A DNA stretch of 6,806 nt from Bacteroidales bacterium UBA4318 (GTDB lineage: Bacteria; Bacteroidota; Bacteroidia; Bacteroidales; UBA932), in NCBI GenBank assembly GCA_002393895.1, contig DGUE01000105.1, positions 1 through 6,806 on the forward strand, read 5' to 3'. The position numbers and the translations under genes were made by a program. The notes under the pieces are model-generated. The model ran no database searches. It was not told the origin of the DNA and saw only the letters and a program-made list of their open reading frames with translations. Positions 1 through 6,296 of this stretch are shown piece by piece; position 1 is the stretch's first letter; each line of letters begins with the position of its first letter.

Positions 1-2
1 CC

Positions 3-1526
3 AAGAGCCTTTGCATCAACTTCGGCCTTGCACAGAAATATGGCGGCAAGACCAATCTCCGCTACGACGATACCAACCCCACAAAAGAAGACACCGAATA
101 CGTGGATGCCATCAAAGAAGACATCAAGTGGCTCGGTTTCAAGTGGGAGAAGGAGCTTTACGCTTCCGACTATTTCGATCAGCTCTACGAATGGGCAGAA
201 CAGCTCATAGAGCGCGGCCTGGCCTATGTTGACGATCAGACCCAGGAAGAGATTTCAAAGGGTCGCGGCACCGTGGAAACCCCCGGTACCGAGAGCCCCT
301 GGCGCAACCGCAGTGTAGAAGAAAACCTCAAACTCTTCCGCGAAATGAGGGACGGCAAATATGCCGACGGCGAGAAGGTGCTCCGTGCCAAGATAGACAT
401 GGCTCATCCGAACATGTTCTTCCGCGACCCTATCCTCTACCGCATCAAGCATGCGCATCACCATCGCACCGGGGACAAGTGGTGCATCTACCCGATGTAC
501 GACTTCACCCATGGCCAGAGCGATTCCATCGAGCATATCACCCACTCCATCTGCACACTTGAGTTCGACGTTCACCGTCCGCTATACGACTGGTTCATCG
601 AGACCCTGGGCATCTTCCCCAGCCATCAGTACGAATTCGCACGCCTGAATCTCACCTACACCCTCATGAGCAAGCGCAAGCTGCTGGAGCTGGTGCAGAA
701 GGGCCTGGTGGCCGGATGGGACGATCCGCGCATGCCTACGCTCTGCGGAGTGCGCCGCCGCGGCTACACCGCCGAGGCCCTCAAGATGTTCTGCGACAAG
801 ATCGGAGTCAGCAAGCGGGACCAGCTGATGGATATCCAGCTCCTCGAGTGGTGCGTCCGTCAGGACCTCAACGCCCGTTCCAATCGCTACATGGTGGTGC
901 AGGATCCGGTCAAACTCACCATCACCAACTACCCGGAAGGGCAGGTGGAATGGTTCGACTGCCCCCTGAACCCCGCCGAGCCGGAGGGAGCCACCCGCAA
1001 GGTGCCTTTCACCCGCGAGCTCTACATCGAACGCGCAGACTTCATGGAGGATGCTCCTCACAAGTTCTTCCGCCTCAAACCCGGCGGAGAGGTGCGCCTG
1101 AAATACACATACATCATCAAATGCGAAGAGGTGGTGAAAGACGCCGAAGGCAACATAGTGGAACTGAAATGCACCTACGATCCTTCCACAAGGCCCGGCA
1201 ATGGTGAATGGCGCTCTGTCAAGGGCACGATCCACTGGGTCAGCACCAAATATGCGAAGGAGATTACCTTGCGCAACTACGACCGCCTCTTCACCCTCGC
1301 AGATATGAGCCAGGTGCCGGAAGACAAAGACTACAAGGACTTCCTCAACCCCGAATCTCTGGTGATTGCCAAGGGCTGGGCAGAGCCTGCTTTGCTTGAG
1401 GACGCTTCCGGAATCGCCGTGCAATTCGAACGCACTGGCTACTATATCAAGGATTCCGACAGCACGCCGGAGAATCCCATCTACAATAAGACCACTTCCC
1501 TGAAGGATTCCTATAAGCCTGAATAG
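3..1526 (+). CDS. glnS: Glutaminyl-tRNA synthetase (5'-truncated by window edge)
   Basis: A cytoplasmic class I aminoacyl-tRNA synthetase that charges tRNA-Gln with glutamine using ATP. The visible 507 residues begin at the Lys that follows the HIGHA motif in GlnRS proteins; about 45 N-terminal residues, including HIGH itself, lie outside the window. Visible hallmarks are DDTNP (66-80), LRAKIDMA, KWCIYPMYDFTH (in E. coli the second Tyr contacts glutamine), THSICTLEF, the KMSKS-equivalent MSKRK (666-680), WDDPRMPT and RRRGYTAE. The C-terminal anticodon-binding beta-barrels follow, with DPVKLTITNY, GTIHWVS, YDRLF and NPESLV. The frame is intact to a TAG stop and the C-terminus matches the family end (FNRT-like YNKTTSLKD). 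The GTG at 102 is an internal Val codon, not a start. This is a housekeeping gene, 36 bp upstream of the glycan genes with no visible link in function. GluRS is excluded by the strong GlnRS-type match throughout. Confidence 0.97.
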   Translation, partial: KSLCINFGLAQKYGGKTNLRYDDTNPTKEDTEYVDAIKEDIKWLGFKWEKELYASDYFDQLYEWAEQLIERGLAYVDDQTQEEISKGRGTVETPGTESPWRNRSVEENLKLFREMRDGKYADGEKVLRAKIDMAHPNMFFRDPILYRIKHAHHHRTGDKWCIYPMYDFTHGQSDSIEHITHSICTLEFDVHRPLYDWFIETLGIFPSHQYEFARLNLTYTLMSKRKLLELVQKGLVAGWDDPRMPTLCGVRRRGYTAEALKMFCDKIGVSKRDQLMDIQLLEWCVRQDLNARSNRYMVVQDPVKLTITNYPEGQVEWFDCPLNPAEPEGATRKVPFTRELYIERADFMEDAPHKFFRLKPGGEVRLKYTYIIKCEEVVKDAEGNIVELKCTYDPSTRPGNGEWRSVKGTIHWVSTKYAKEITLRNYDRLFTLADMSQVPEDKDYKDFLNPESLVIAKGWAEPALLEDASGIAVQFERTGYYIKDSDSTPENPIYNKTTSLKDSYKPE

Positions 1527-1574
1527 ATTCCTTCGCTTCGCTCGGAATGACAGGAAATCGGAATGACAGATAAC
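1526..1574. repeat. Small palindromic repeat with a 16-bp tandem partial duplication
   Basis: The glnS-flippase gap consists of ATTCC (1527-1531), a tandem TTCGC TTCGC (1532-1541) and GGAATGACAG (1544-1553), so ATTCC and GGAAT can form a 5-bp stem around a 12-nt loop. The next 16 bases repeat the end of the unit: CGGAATGACAG occurs at 1543-1553 and again at 1559-1569, and the two 16-bp units match at 13 of 16 positions. The element resembles a short palindromic intergenic repeat that I recall from many unrelated bacterial genomes (TTCGCTTCGCTC flanked by inverted ends); that recollection is not a search result. No T-run follows, so it is not a standard intrinsic terminator. The second copy supplies the start codon of the flippase gene. 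Confidence 0.65.
1552..1557 (+). promoter_or_regulatory. Probable ribosome binding site of the flippase gene
   Basis: AGGAAA lies 5 bases before the ATG at 1563 and is the best Shine-Dalgarno-like match among the gene starts in the window. It sits between the two CGGAATGACAG repeat copies, so this initiation region is built from repeat sequence. It favours the ATG at 1563 over the out-of-frame ATG at 1547 in the first copy. Bacteroidota often start translation without a strong Shine-Dalgarno, so the assignment is tentative. Confidence 0.45.
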
Positions 1575-3092
1575 AAGGGAATATCGGAGAACAGCAGAAG
1601 GATCGCACGAAACACGGTCCTTCTGTATTTCCGTATGTTCCTGCTGATGCTGGTGGGCTTGTTCACCTCACGGGTGATCCTTCATGCTCTTGGCAGCAGC
1701 GAACTCGGCATCTACAGTGCCATAGCAGGTATGGTGACAATGTTCAGCATCCTCACAGGGTCTATGTCCGCCGCCATATCCCGTTTCATCACCTTCGAAA
1801 TGGGGCGTCAGGAATCCGGGCTCAAGAAGGTCTTTTCCACCGCGGTCGCCATACAGCTGATTCTTGCAGCAATAGTAGTTATCCTTGCAGAACCTGCCGG
1901 GCTCTGGTACATATCCAACAAAATGGTGCTGCCCCCCGACAGGATATTTGCGGCGAAATGGGTGCTGCAGTTCACCATAGTCAGCTTCGTCATCCAGTTG
2001 CTGAGCGTTCCATACAATGCCGACATCATCGCCCACGAACGTATGGACGCATTCGCATGGATCAGCATCTTCGAGGCCGTCGGGAAACTTGCAGTCGCAT
2101 TCGCAATCATGGTCTCCCCCATCGACAGACTGATCTTTTATGCCGCCCTGCTGGCCCTCGTAAGCCTTCTCACCCGGCTCGCATACGCAGTTTTCTGCAA
2201 GAGGCATTTCGAAGAGACCCGGTCTTCTATTGCAATGGACAGGGGCATTTTCAAGAAGATGTTCTCCTTTGCCGGATGGAATTTCATCGGAGCCGGCTCG
2301 GGCGTCCTCCGCGACCACGGCGGCAACCTGCTGCTGAATGCATTTTTCGGGCCCATAGCCAACGCGGCATGGTTCTTTGCAAACCAGGTCAACGGAGTTG
2401 TTCAGAAATTCGTAACCAGCTTTACCACAGCAATCAATCCTCAGATAACCAAGTCATATGCAGCCGGCGACAGGGAGTATATGCTAAGGTTGATTTTCCG
2501 TGGTTCCAGGCTCTCCATCTGGCTCCTTCTTCTGGTCGTATACCCTGTCATATTCAATACGGAGTTTCTGACCGGACTGTGGCTCGGAGCATCCCAGGCA
2601 CCGGAGAATACAGTAGTTTTCATCCGGCTGGTTCTGATATACATAATGATCGAGGCTATCTCCTACACCATGATCACCGCCATGCTCTCCACAGGTAACA
2701 TACGCAAATACCAGCTGCTTGTGGGAGGTCTGCAACTCCTCAACCTTCCGGTCGACTATATCCTTCTGAAGATGGGAGCACCCGCCGAAGTCATCTACTA
2801 CGTTGCCTGCGGTATCGCGCTTTTCTGCCTTGCGGCACGGCTGTATATGCTCAGGGGCATGATTGGCCTTCCCGTTGGCCGATTCCTGAGAGAAGTGCTC
2901 CTGCGCGAACTGCTGGTAGCCGGCCTTGCCTTGATCGTACCCTTCCTTCTCTCGCGATGCACAGGGGATGGGTGGGGAGGATTCCTAATCTCGCTGTTTG
3001 CAACCGAAACGGCTTCCTGCGCATTGATCTGGTATATAGGGTGCGACCACGATGAACGCGATATCCTGCTTCACAAGATACTGCACAGATGA
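1563..3092 (+). CDS. Wzx-like polysaccharide/oligosaccharide flippase (MOP superfamily)
   Basis: A multi-pass inner-membrane protein of 509 residues expected to flip undecaprenyl-diphosphate-linked oligosaccharide from the cytoplasmic to the periplasmic face. The N-terminus has the layout I recognise from Bacteroides-type Wzx proteins: a short polar lead, then NSRRIARNT (10-18), a first membrane segment at about 19-42, and a loop LGSSELGIYSAIAG (43-56) equivalent to the LG..DYGIYNVVGG loop. Further family-like stretches are SRFITFEMG (73-81), LKKVFSTA (87-94), VPYNADIIAHERMDAFAWISIFE (from 149) and FKKMFSFAGWNFIG (from 230). Hydrophobic segments continue to about residue 492, consistent with 12-14 helices, before a charged tail. 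The length is normal. The ATG at 1563 is chosen because it leaves a family-like lead and follows AGGAAA. Its stop overlaps the next start as ATGA (3089-3092), which implies coupling. The transported glycan cannot be read from the sequence; a MATE drug exporter is less likely given the neighbours. Confidence 0.9.
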   Translation: MTDNKGISENSRRIARNTVLLYFRMFLLMLVGLFTSRVILHALGSSELGIYSAIAGMVTMFSILTGSMSAAISRFITFEMGRQESGLKKVFSTAVAIQLILAAIVVILAEPAGLWYISNKMVLPPDRIFAAKWVLQFTIVSFVIQLLSVPYNADIIAHERMDAFAWISIFEAVGKLAVAFAIMVSPIDRLIFYAALLALVSLLTRLAYAVFCKRHFEETRSSIAMDRGIFKKMFSFAGWNFIGAGSGVLRDHGGNLLLNAFFGPIANAAWFFANQVNGVVQKFVTSFTTAINPQITKSYAAGDREYMLRLIFRGSRLSIWLLLLVVYPVIFNTEFLTGLWLGASQAPENTVVFIRLVLIYIMIEAISYTMITAMLSTGNIRKYQLLVGGLQLLNLPVDYILLKMGAPAEVIYYVACGIALFCLAARLYMLRGMIGLPVGRFLREVLLRELLVAGLALIVPFLLSRCTGDGWGGFLISLFATETASCALIWYIGCDHDERDILLHKILHR

Positions 3093-4204
3093 TACGAATT
3101 GACGACCGTAGCAAATGCTGTGGATGCAGCGCCTGCGCGGATTCCTGTCCGCACAGTGCCATTCGCATGCAGGCAGACGGAATGGGATTCAAGTATCCTG
3201 TAGTGGATCAGGACAAATGCGTGGACTGTGGGATTTGCGATGAGGTCTGCGCATTCAAACCGGCGGAGAAGAACGAACTGATGCGCACCGAAGCCATCCG
3301 TTTCCCTTCCCTTCTGCACAAGAGCCAGAGCGGAGGACTTGGTTTCGCGCTTATGCACAAGGCTATCCAGGAAGGGCGCATTGTGTATGGAGCCGCCATG
3401 GAAAAGGATTTCACGGTCCGCCATGTCAGAGTCACCGAAGAATCCGCCCTGGAGGCTCTCAGGCTTAGTAAATATGTCCAAAGTGATATGACTGGCGTGC
3501 CTGCGATGGTGCTTGAAGATCTGGCCGCAGGCAGAAGGGTCCTGTTTACCGGCACCCCCTGCCAATGCGCCGGCATAGCGTCAATAGCAGGCAAATACAG
3601 GGGCCAGCTCCTCCTTGCAGACATCATCTGCCACGGCGTACCAGGGCCTTATATCTGGAGAGATTATATCAAGAATCAGGAAAAGCAGCGCGGCAAGGCT
3701 GTTACCGACGCCATCTTCAGAGATAAGGCGCTGGGATGGCACGACCACCGTGAAACCCTCTTCTTCGGAGATGAAAAGAAAGTCAGCAACGAATACACTT
3801 TCCTGTTTTACCGGCATCTGACGCTGCGTCCTTCATGCACCGTTTGCCCATTCGCATCGCTGGATCGTCCTTCGGACATAACCATGGCCGACTGCTGGGG
3901 AGTGGAACAAGACCTGCCGGGTTTTGCCGATGACAACCGCGGCTGTTCCCTTCTGATTGTCCACAGCAAGGAAGGACGAGATTATGCATCGACATTCCCC
4001 GATGAATGTATCCGCACAAATATCAGGGTCCCCGTCGAAAAACAGCCTAATCTTTACAAGCCTTCGAAAGCGCACAAGCATGCAAAATCGTTCGAAAATT
4101 TATATATTCGCAAAGGATATGCAGCAGCCTTGCGACGCTTTGGAGAAGGGTCTCCCGGCTATCGCATCGAAGAATTCATAAAAAAGGTCAAGCGACATAT
4201 ATGA
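3089..4204 (+). CDS. FrhB/FdhB family iron-sulfur flavoprotein (coenzyme F420 hydrogenase/dehydrogenase beta subunit-like) in a glycan operon
   Basis: A soluble redox protein of 371 residues. The N-terminus is a two-cluster ferredoxin domain: C10-C13-C16-C20 followed by Pro, and C44-C47-C50-C54, both CxxCxxCxxxC. The FrhB/FdhB N and C regions follow, with SGGLGFAL (81-88), SKYVQSDM (127-134), FTGTPCQCAGI (153-163), CHGVP (181-185), PSCTVCPFA (248-256) and DITMADCWG (263-271). Family members carry FAD and Fe-S clusters; characterised relatives reduce F420 in methanogens or use ferredoxin for chlorophyll-intermediate reduction in phototrophs. Here the gene lies between a flippase and a pyruvyltransferase with ATGA overlaps on both sides, so the likely substrate is a sugar or lipid-linked glycan and the likely electron donor is ferredoxin or flavodoxin. 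F420 use is not supported by anything visible. The family call is secure; the reaction is unknown. Confidence 0.9.
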   Translation: MIRIDDRSKCCGCSACADSCPHSAIRMQADGMGFKYPVVDQDKCVDCGICDEVCAFKPAEKNELMRTEAIRFPSLLHKSQSGGLGFALMHKAIQEGRIVYGAAMEKDFTVRHVRVTEESALEALRLSKYVQSDMTGVPAMVLEDLAAGRRVLFTGTPCQCAGIASIAGKYRGQLLLADIICHGVPGPYIWRDYIKNQEKQRGKAVTDAIFRDKALGWHDHRETLFFGDEKKVSNEYTFLFYRHLTLRPSCTVCPFASLDRPSDITMADCWGVEQDLPGFADDNRGCSLLIVHSKEGRDYASTFPDECIRTNIRVPVEKQPNLYKPSKAHKHAKSFENLYIRKGYAAALRRFGEGSPGYRIEEFIKKVKRHI

Positions 4205-5190
4205 AGATAGGTATTCTGACATTCCACGCAGCCAGGAACTATGGAGCGGTGCTCCAGTGCCGCTGCCTCTACGAAGTGCTCCGCAGCATGGGGCACGAAG
4301 TCAGTGTCATTGATTACCGGCCGGATTATCTTACCGAACCATACAAACTTTGGAAGTCCAGATTCCTGAAGCATCCCATGACAATGCTGAAGGTTTCCAC
4401 ACGCATTGCAGGAGCTGTCAGGCGGGAAGAGGGCTTCCGCAGTTTCGAAAGTGAAATCACCCTCAGCCCCTTCGGACAGGGCGGCTTTGATGCCATCTTT
4501 TACGGAAGCGACCAGATCTGGAACCGGAATATCTGCAATGGGGTGGATCCTGTGTTTTATGCCGCAGCGCCCTTCGCAGCCAGTGCGGTAAATATTTCCT
4601 ATGCCGCCAGCGATGGCGATGTGGTGCCTTCCGAAGAAGAAAAAGTGGCCATACGCAAATATCTTCATAACTTCTCCCGCATTGGCGTCCGGGAGAGGAG
4701 CATGGTAGAGAGGATGGATTCCGAAGGCATACCCGCAGACCTCAACCTGGACCCTGTCCTGCTTGCAGGAAAGGCGGTCACAGACAATCTCTGCTCCCCT
4801 CCTGTTATCAAGGAACCCTATGTGCTTACCTACGAGGCAATTGACAATCCGGCCGTTGCCGATAAAGCGAAAAGGATTGCCGCCGAACGGGGGCTTCGCG
4901 TGGTGCAGATTGCCCGCGCACCCTATAGCGACGGCATCAATAAGTTCTCCCCGAGGGAATTCGTAGCACTCTTCCGCGACGCTCAGTACATTGTCACCAC
5001 ATCTTTCCACGGCACGGCACTCGCCATTCTCTACGATAAGGATTACGAGTTCGTGCACACAGGCACTCACGCCGACGGCCGCATCGATTCCCTGCTCGGC
5101 AGTTTGGTCGACAATCCGGCCGAAGCACTGGAGCGCATGAGAACAGAATCAATGAGCTACATAGAGAAAGCACTTGCGTCCGTCAAATGA
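4201..5190 (+). CDS. Polysaccharide pyruvyltransferase family protein
   Basis: A cytoplasmic enzyme of 329 residues in the family (Pfam PS_pyruv_trans; relatives include CsaB and Bacteroides fragilis WcfO) that transfers pyruvate from phosphoenolpyruvate to a sugar, usually as a ketal. Visible motifs are N13-Y-G-A-V-L-Q (13-19), GHEVSVIDYRP (31-41), FYGSDQIWN (100-108), ISYAAS (132-137), GVRERSMVE (162-170), LDPVLL (183-188) and the C-terminal SPREFVALFRDA...TTSFHGTALAI (250-276). His270 of SFHGT is the conserved His of the family. From memory, many relatives have 350-380 residues; this one looks shortened after RIDSLLGSLVDN (294-305), where a linker is usually longer, though the final helix is present. 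It overlaps its neighbours by ATGA at both ends. A poly-A/GG stretch (4181-4187) lies before the start but 13 bases away, so initiation probably depends on coupling. The added group and acceptor are inferred from the family only. Confidence 0.9.
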   Translation: MKIGILTFHAARNYGAVLQCRCLYEVLRSMGHEVSVIDYRPDYLTEPYKLWKSRFLKHPMTMLKVSTRIAGAVRREEGFRSFESEITLSPFGQGGFDAIFYGSDQIWNRNICNGVDPVFYAAAPFAASAVNISYAASDGDVVPSEEEKVAIRKYLHNFSRIGVRERSMVERMDSEGIPADLNLDPVLLAGKAVTDNLCSPPVIKEPYVLTYEAIDNPAVADKAKRIAAERGLRVVQIARAPYSDGINKFSPREFVALFRDAQYIVTTSFHGTALAILYDKDYEFVHTGTHADGRIDSLLGSLVDNPAEALERMRTESMSYIEKALASVK

Positions 5191-6296
5191 AGAAGATACT
5201 TTACATATCCAATGAAGACCGCGCGGTAGGAGGATCCTCCCTTTCGCTGCTTGCCATGCTGCAGGCACTCAAGGGGGATGTCGATCCCGTCATCCTCTTC
5301 CGGGAAGACGGGCCTGCTGCAGAGCGCTTCAGAAGTGAAGGATATGAATGTGTCGTCATCCCGTTCAACCGGGCCACTTTTCATGCAACGGGCCTTAAAA
5401 GGCTTATCCGATTCCTCCCCCACCTGATTGCAGATGCGGTGGTCCAGCTCAGATGCGTTCGCCGGGCATGCAGACTCTTCAAGGGAATATACGCCGTACA
5501 CAGTAATTCCGGCACGGTGGATATAGGGCTGAAGATTGCACGCAGGCTGGCTGTCCCCCACATCTGGCACATACGAGAATACATGGACCTGGGTCTGCAC
5601 AACCGTCCATTTCTTGGCTGGAATCACTGGAAGAGGGAAATTGAAGCATCCGATTGTGTTATAGCAATTTCCCAGGGTCTTTTCAATCATCTCAGCCTGA
5701 AGGCTCATAAAAACGCCACCTGCCTTCCAGACGCAGTCTGCGCTGCTTCGGATGCCGTGCTTATCAAGGAAAAGGATCCTTACGTTGTCTTTATCTCCGG
5801 CATAGTATCCGAAATCAAGCGCCCGGACGAGGCTATCAGGATACTCGCCGCTGCAAAACCCGAAAACTACCACCTGAAGATCGTGGGCCTGATTGAAAAT
5901 GGCATGAGAGCAAGGCTGGAGGCGCTTGCAGAACGCCTCGGAGTGAAGGAAAGCATAGAGTTCATCCCCTTTGTCCAGAATATCAAACCCCTTCTTTCTA
6001 AAGCATCTGCAGCACTCGTTTGCACTGAGTACGAAGGAATGGGCAGGGTGGCAGTTGAAGCCATGTTCTACGGATGCCCTGTGATTGCGAGGAACTCCGG
6101 AGGATCCAAAGACATACTTGCGGAAGGGCAATACGGGCTGCTGTACAACAATATAGACGAAGCGGCAGCGAAGCTTTCCGACACGCTCAGCAATTTCCCC
6201 TTGCAGATGGTGGAACAGGCTCAGGAATACGCCGTAGAATGCTTTTCCATAGATAATTACAGAGATAAGATCAAGAAAATATATGCGTCCCTTTAG
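5187..6296 (+). CDS. Glycosyltransferase family 4 (GT-B fold, retaining)
   Basis: A cytoplasmic or membrane-associated glycosyltransferase of 369 residues, expected to add one sugar from a nucleotide-sugar donor to the growing lipid-linked glycan. The N-terminal acceptor domain starts ILYISNEDRAVGGSSLSLL, with the Gly-rich loop AVGGSS at 13-18, and continues with VHSNSGTVD (104-112) and HIWHIREYM (125-133). The C-terminal donor domain begins near residue 198 (YVVFISGIVSEIKRPDEAI) and holds the GT4 hallmark E-x7-E as E283 to E291 in EYEGMGRVAVEAM, followed by GCPVIARNSGGSKDIL (296-311). The length is normal for GT4. The start overlaps the pyruvyltransferase stop as ATGA (5187-5190). The last 14 bases overlap the start of the GH89 gene in another frame. 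Sugar donor and linkage cannot be predicted. Confidence 0.93.
   Translation: MKKILYISNEDRAVGGSSLSLLAMLQALKGDVDPVILFREDGPAAERFRSEGYECVVIPFNRATFHATGLKRLIRFLPHLIADAVVQLRCVRRACRLFKGIYAVHSNSGTVDIGLKIARRLAVPHIWHIREYMDLGLHNRPFLGWNHWKREIEASDCVIAISQGLFNHLSLKAHKNATCLPDAVCAASDAVLIKEKDPYVVFISGIVSEIKRPDEAIRILAAAKPENYHLKIVGLIENGMRARLEALAERLGVKESIEFIPFVQNIKPLLSKASAALVCTEYEGMGRVAVEAMFYGCPVIARNSGGSKDILAEGQYGLLYNNIDEAAAKLSDTLSNFPLQMVEQAQEYAVECFSIDNYRDKIKKIYASL

Noticed and set aside
102..104. GTG as a possible start for a shortened glnS product
   Set aside because: The upstream in-frame codons encode conserved GlnRS sequence including DDTNP, so this GTG is an internal Val and the gene is merely cut by the window edge.
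582..1424. A minus-strand open frame (280 codons) antisense to glnS
   Set aside because: glnS is conserved across this whole stretch; the antisense product has no recognisable motifs.
1527..1548. Hairpin after glnS as a Rho-independent terminator
   Set aside because: The stem is only 5 bp around a 12-nt loop and no T-run follows.
4103..4110. TATATTCG in an AT-rich patch as an internal promoter for the pyruvyltransferase
   Set aside because: It has one mismatch to TAnnTTTG and no TTTG at the expected upstream spacing; it lies within coding sequence of the preceding gene.
4159..5070. A minus-strand open frame (303 codons) antisense to the pyruvyltransferase gene
   Set aside because: The translation shows no recognisable family, and the sense strand encodes a clear pyruvyltransferase in an uninterrupted operon.
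1563..6296. Lower GC of the glycan genes as evidence for recent horizontal transfer
   Set aside because: Hand counts on sampled lines gave about 55% for glnS and about 52% for the flippase, and the GT4 gene ranged from about 40% to over 60%. The differences are within local variation; whole-gene composition would need computing.
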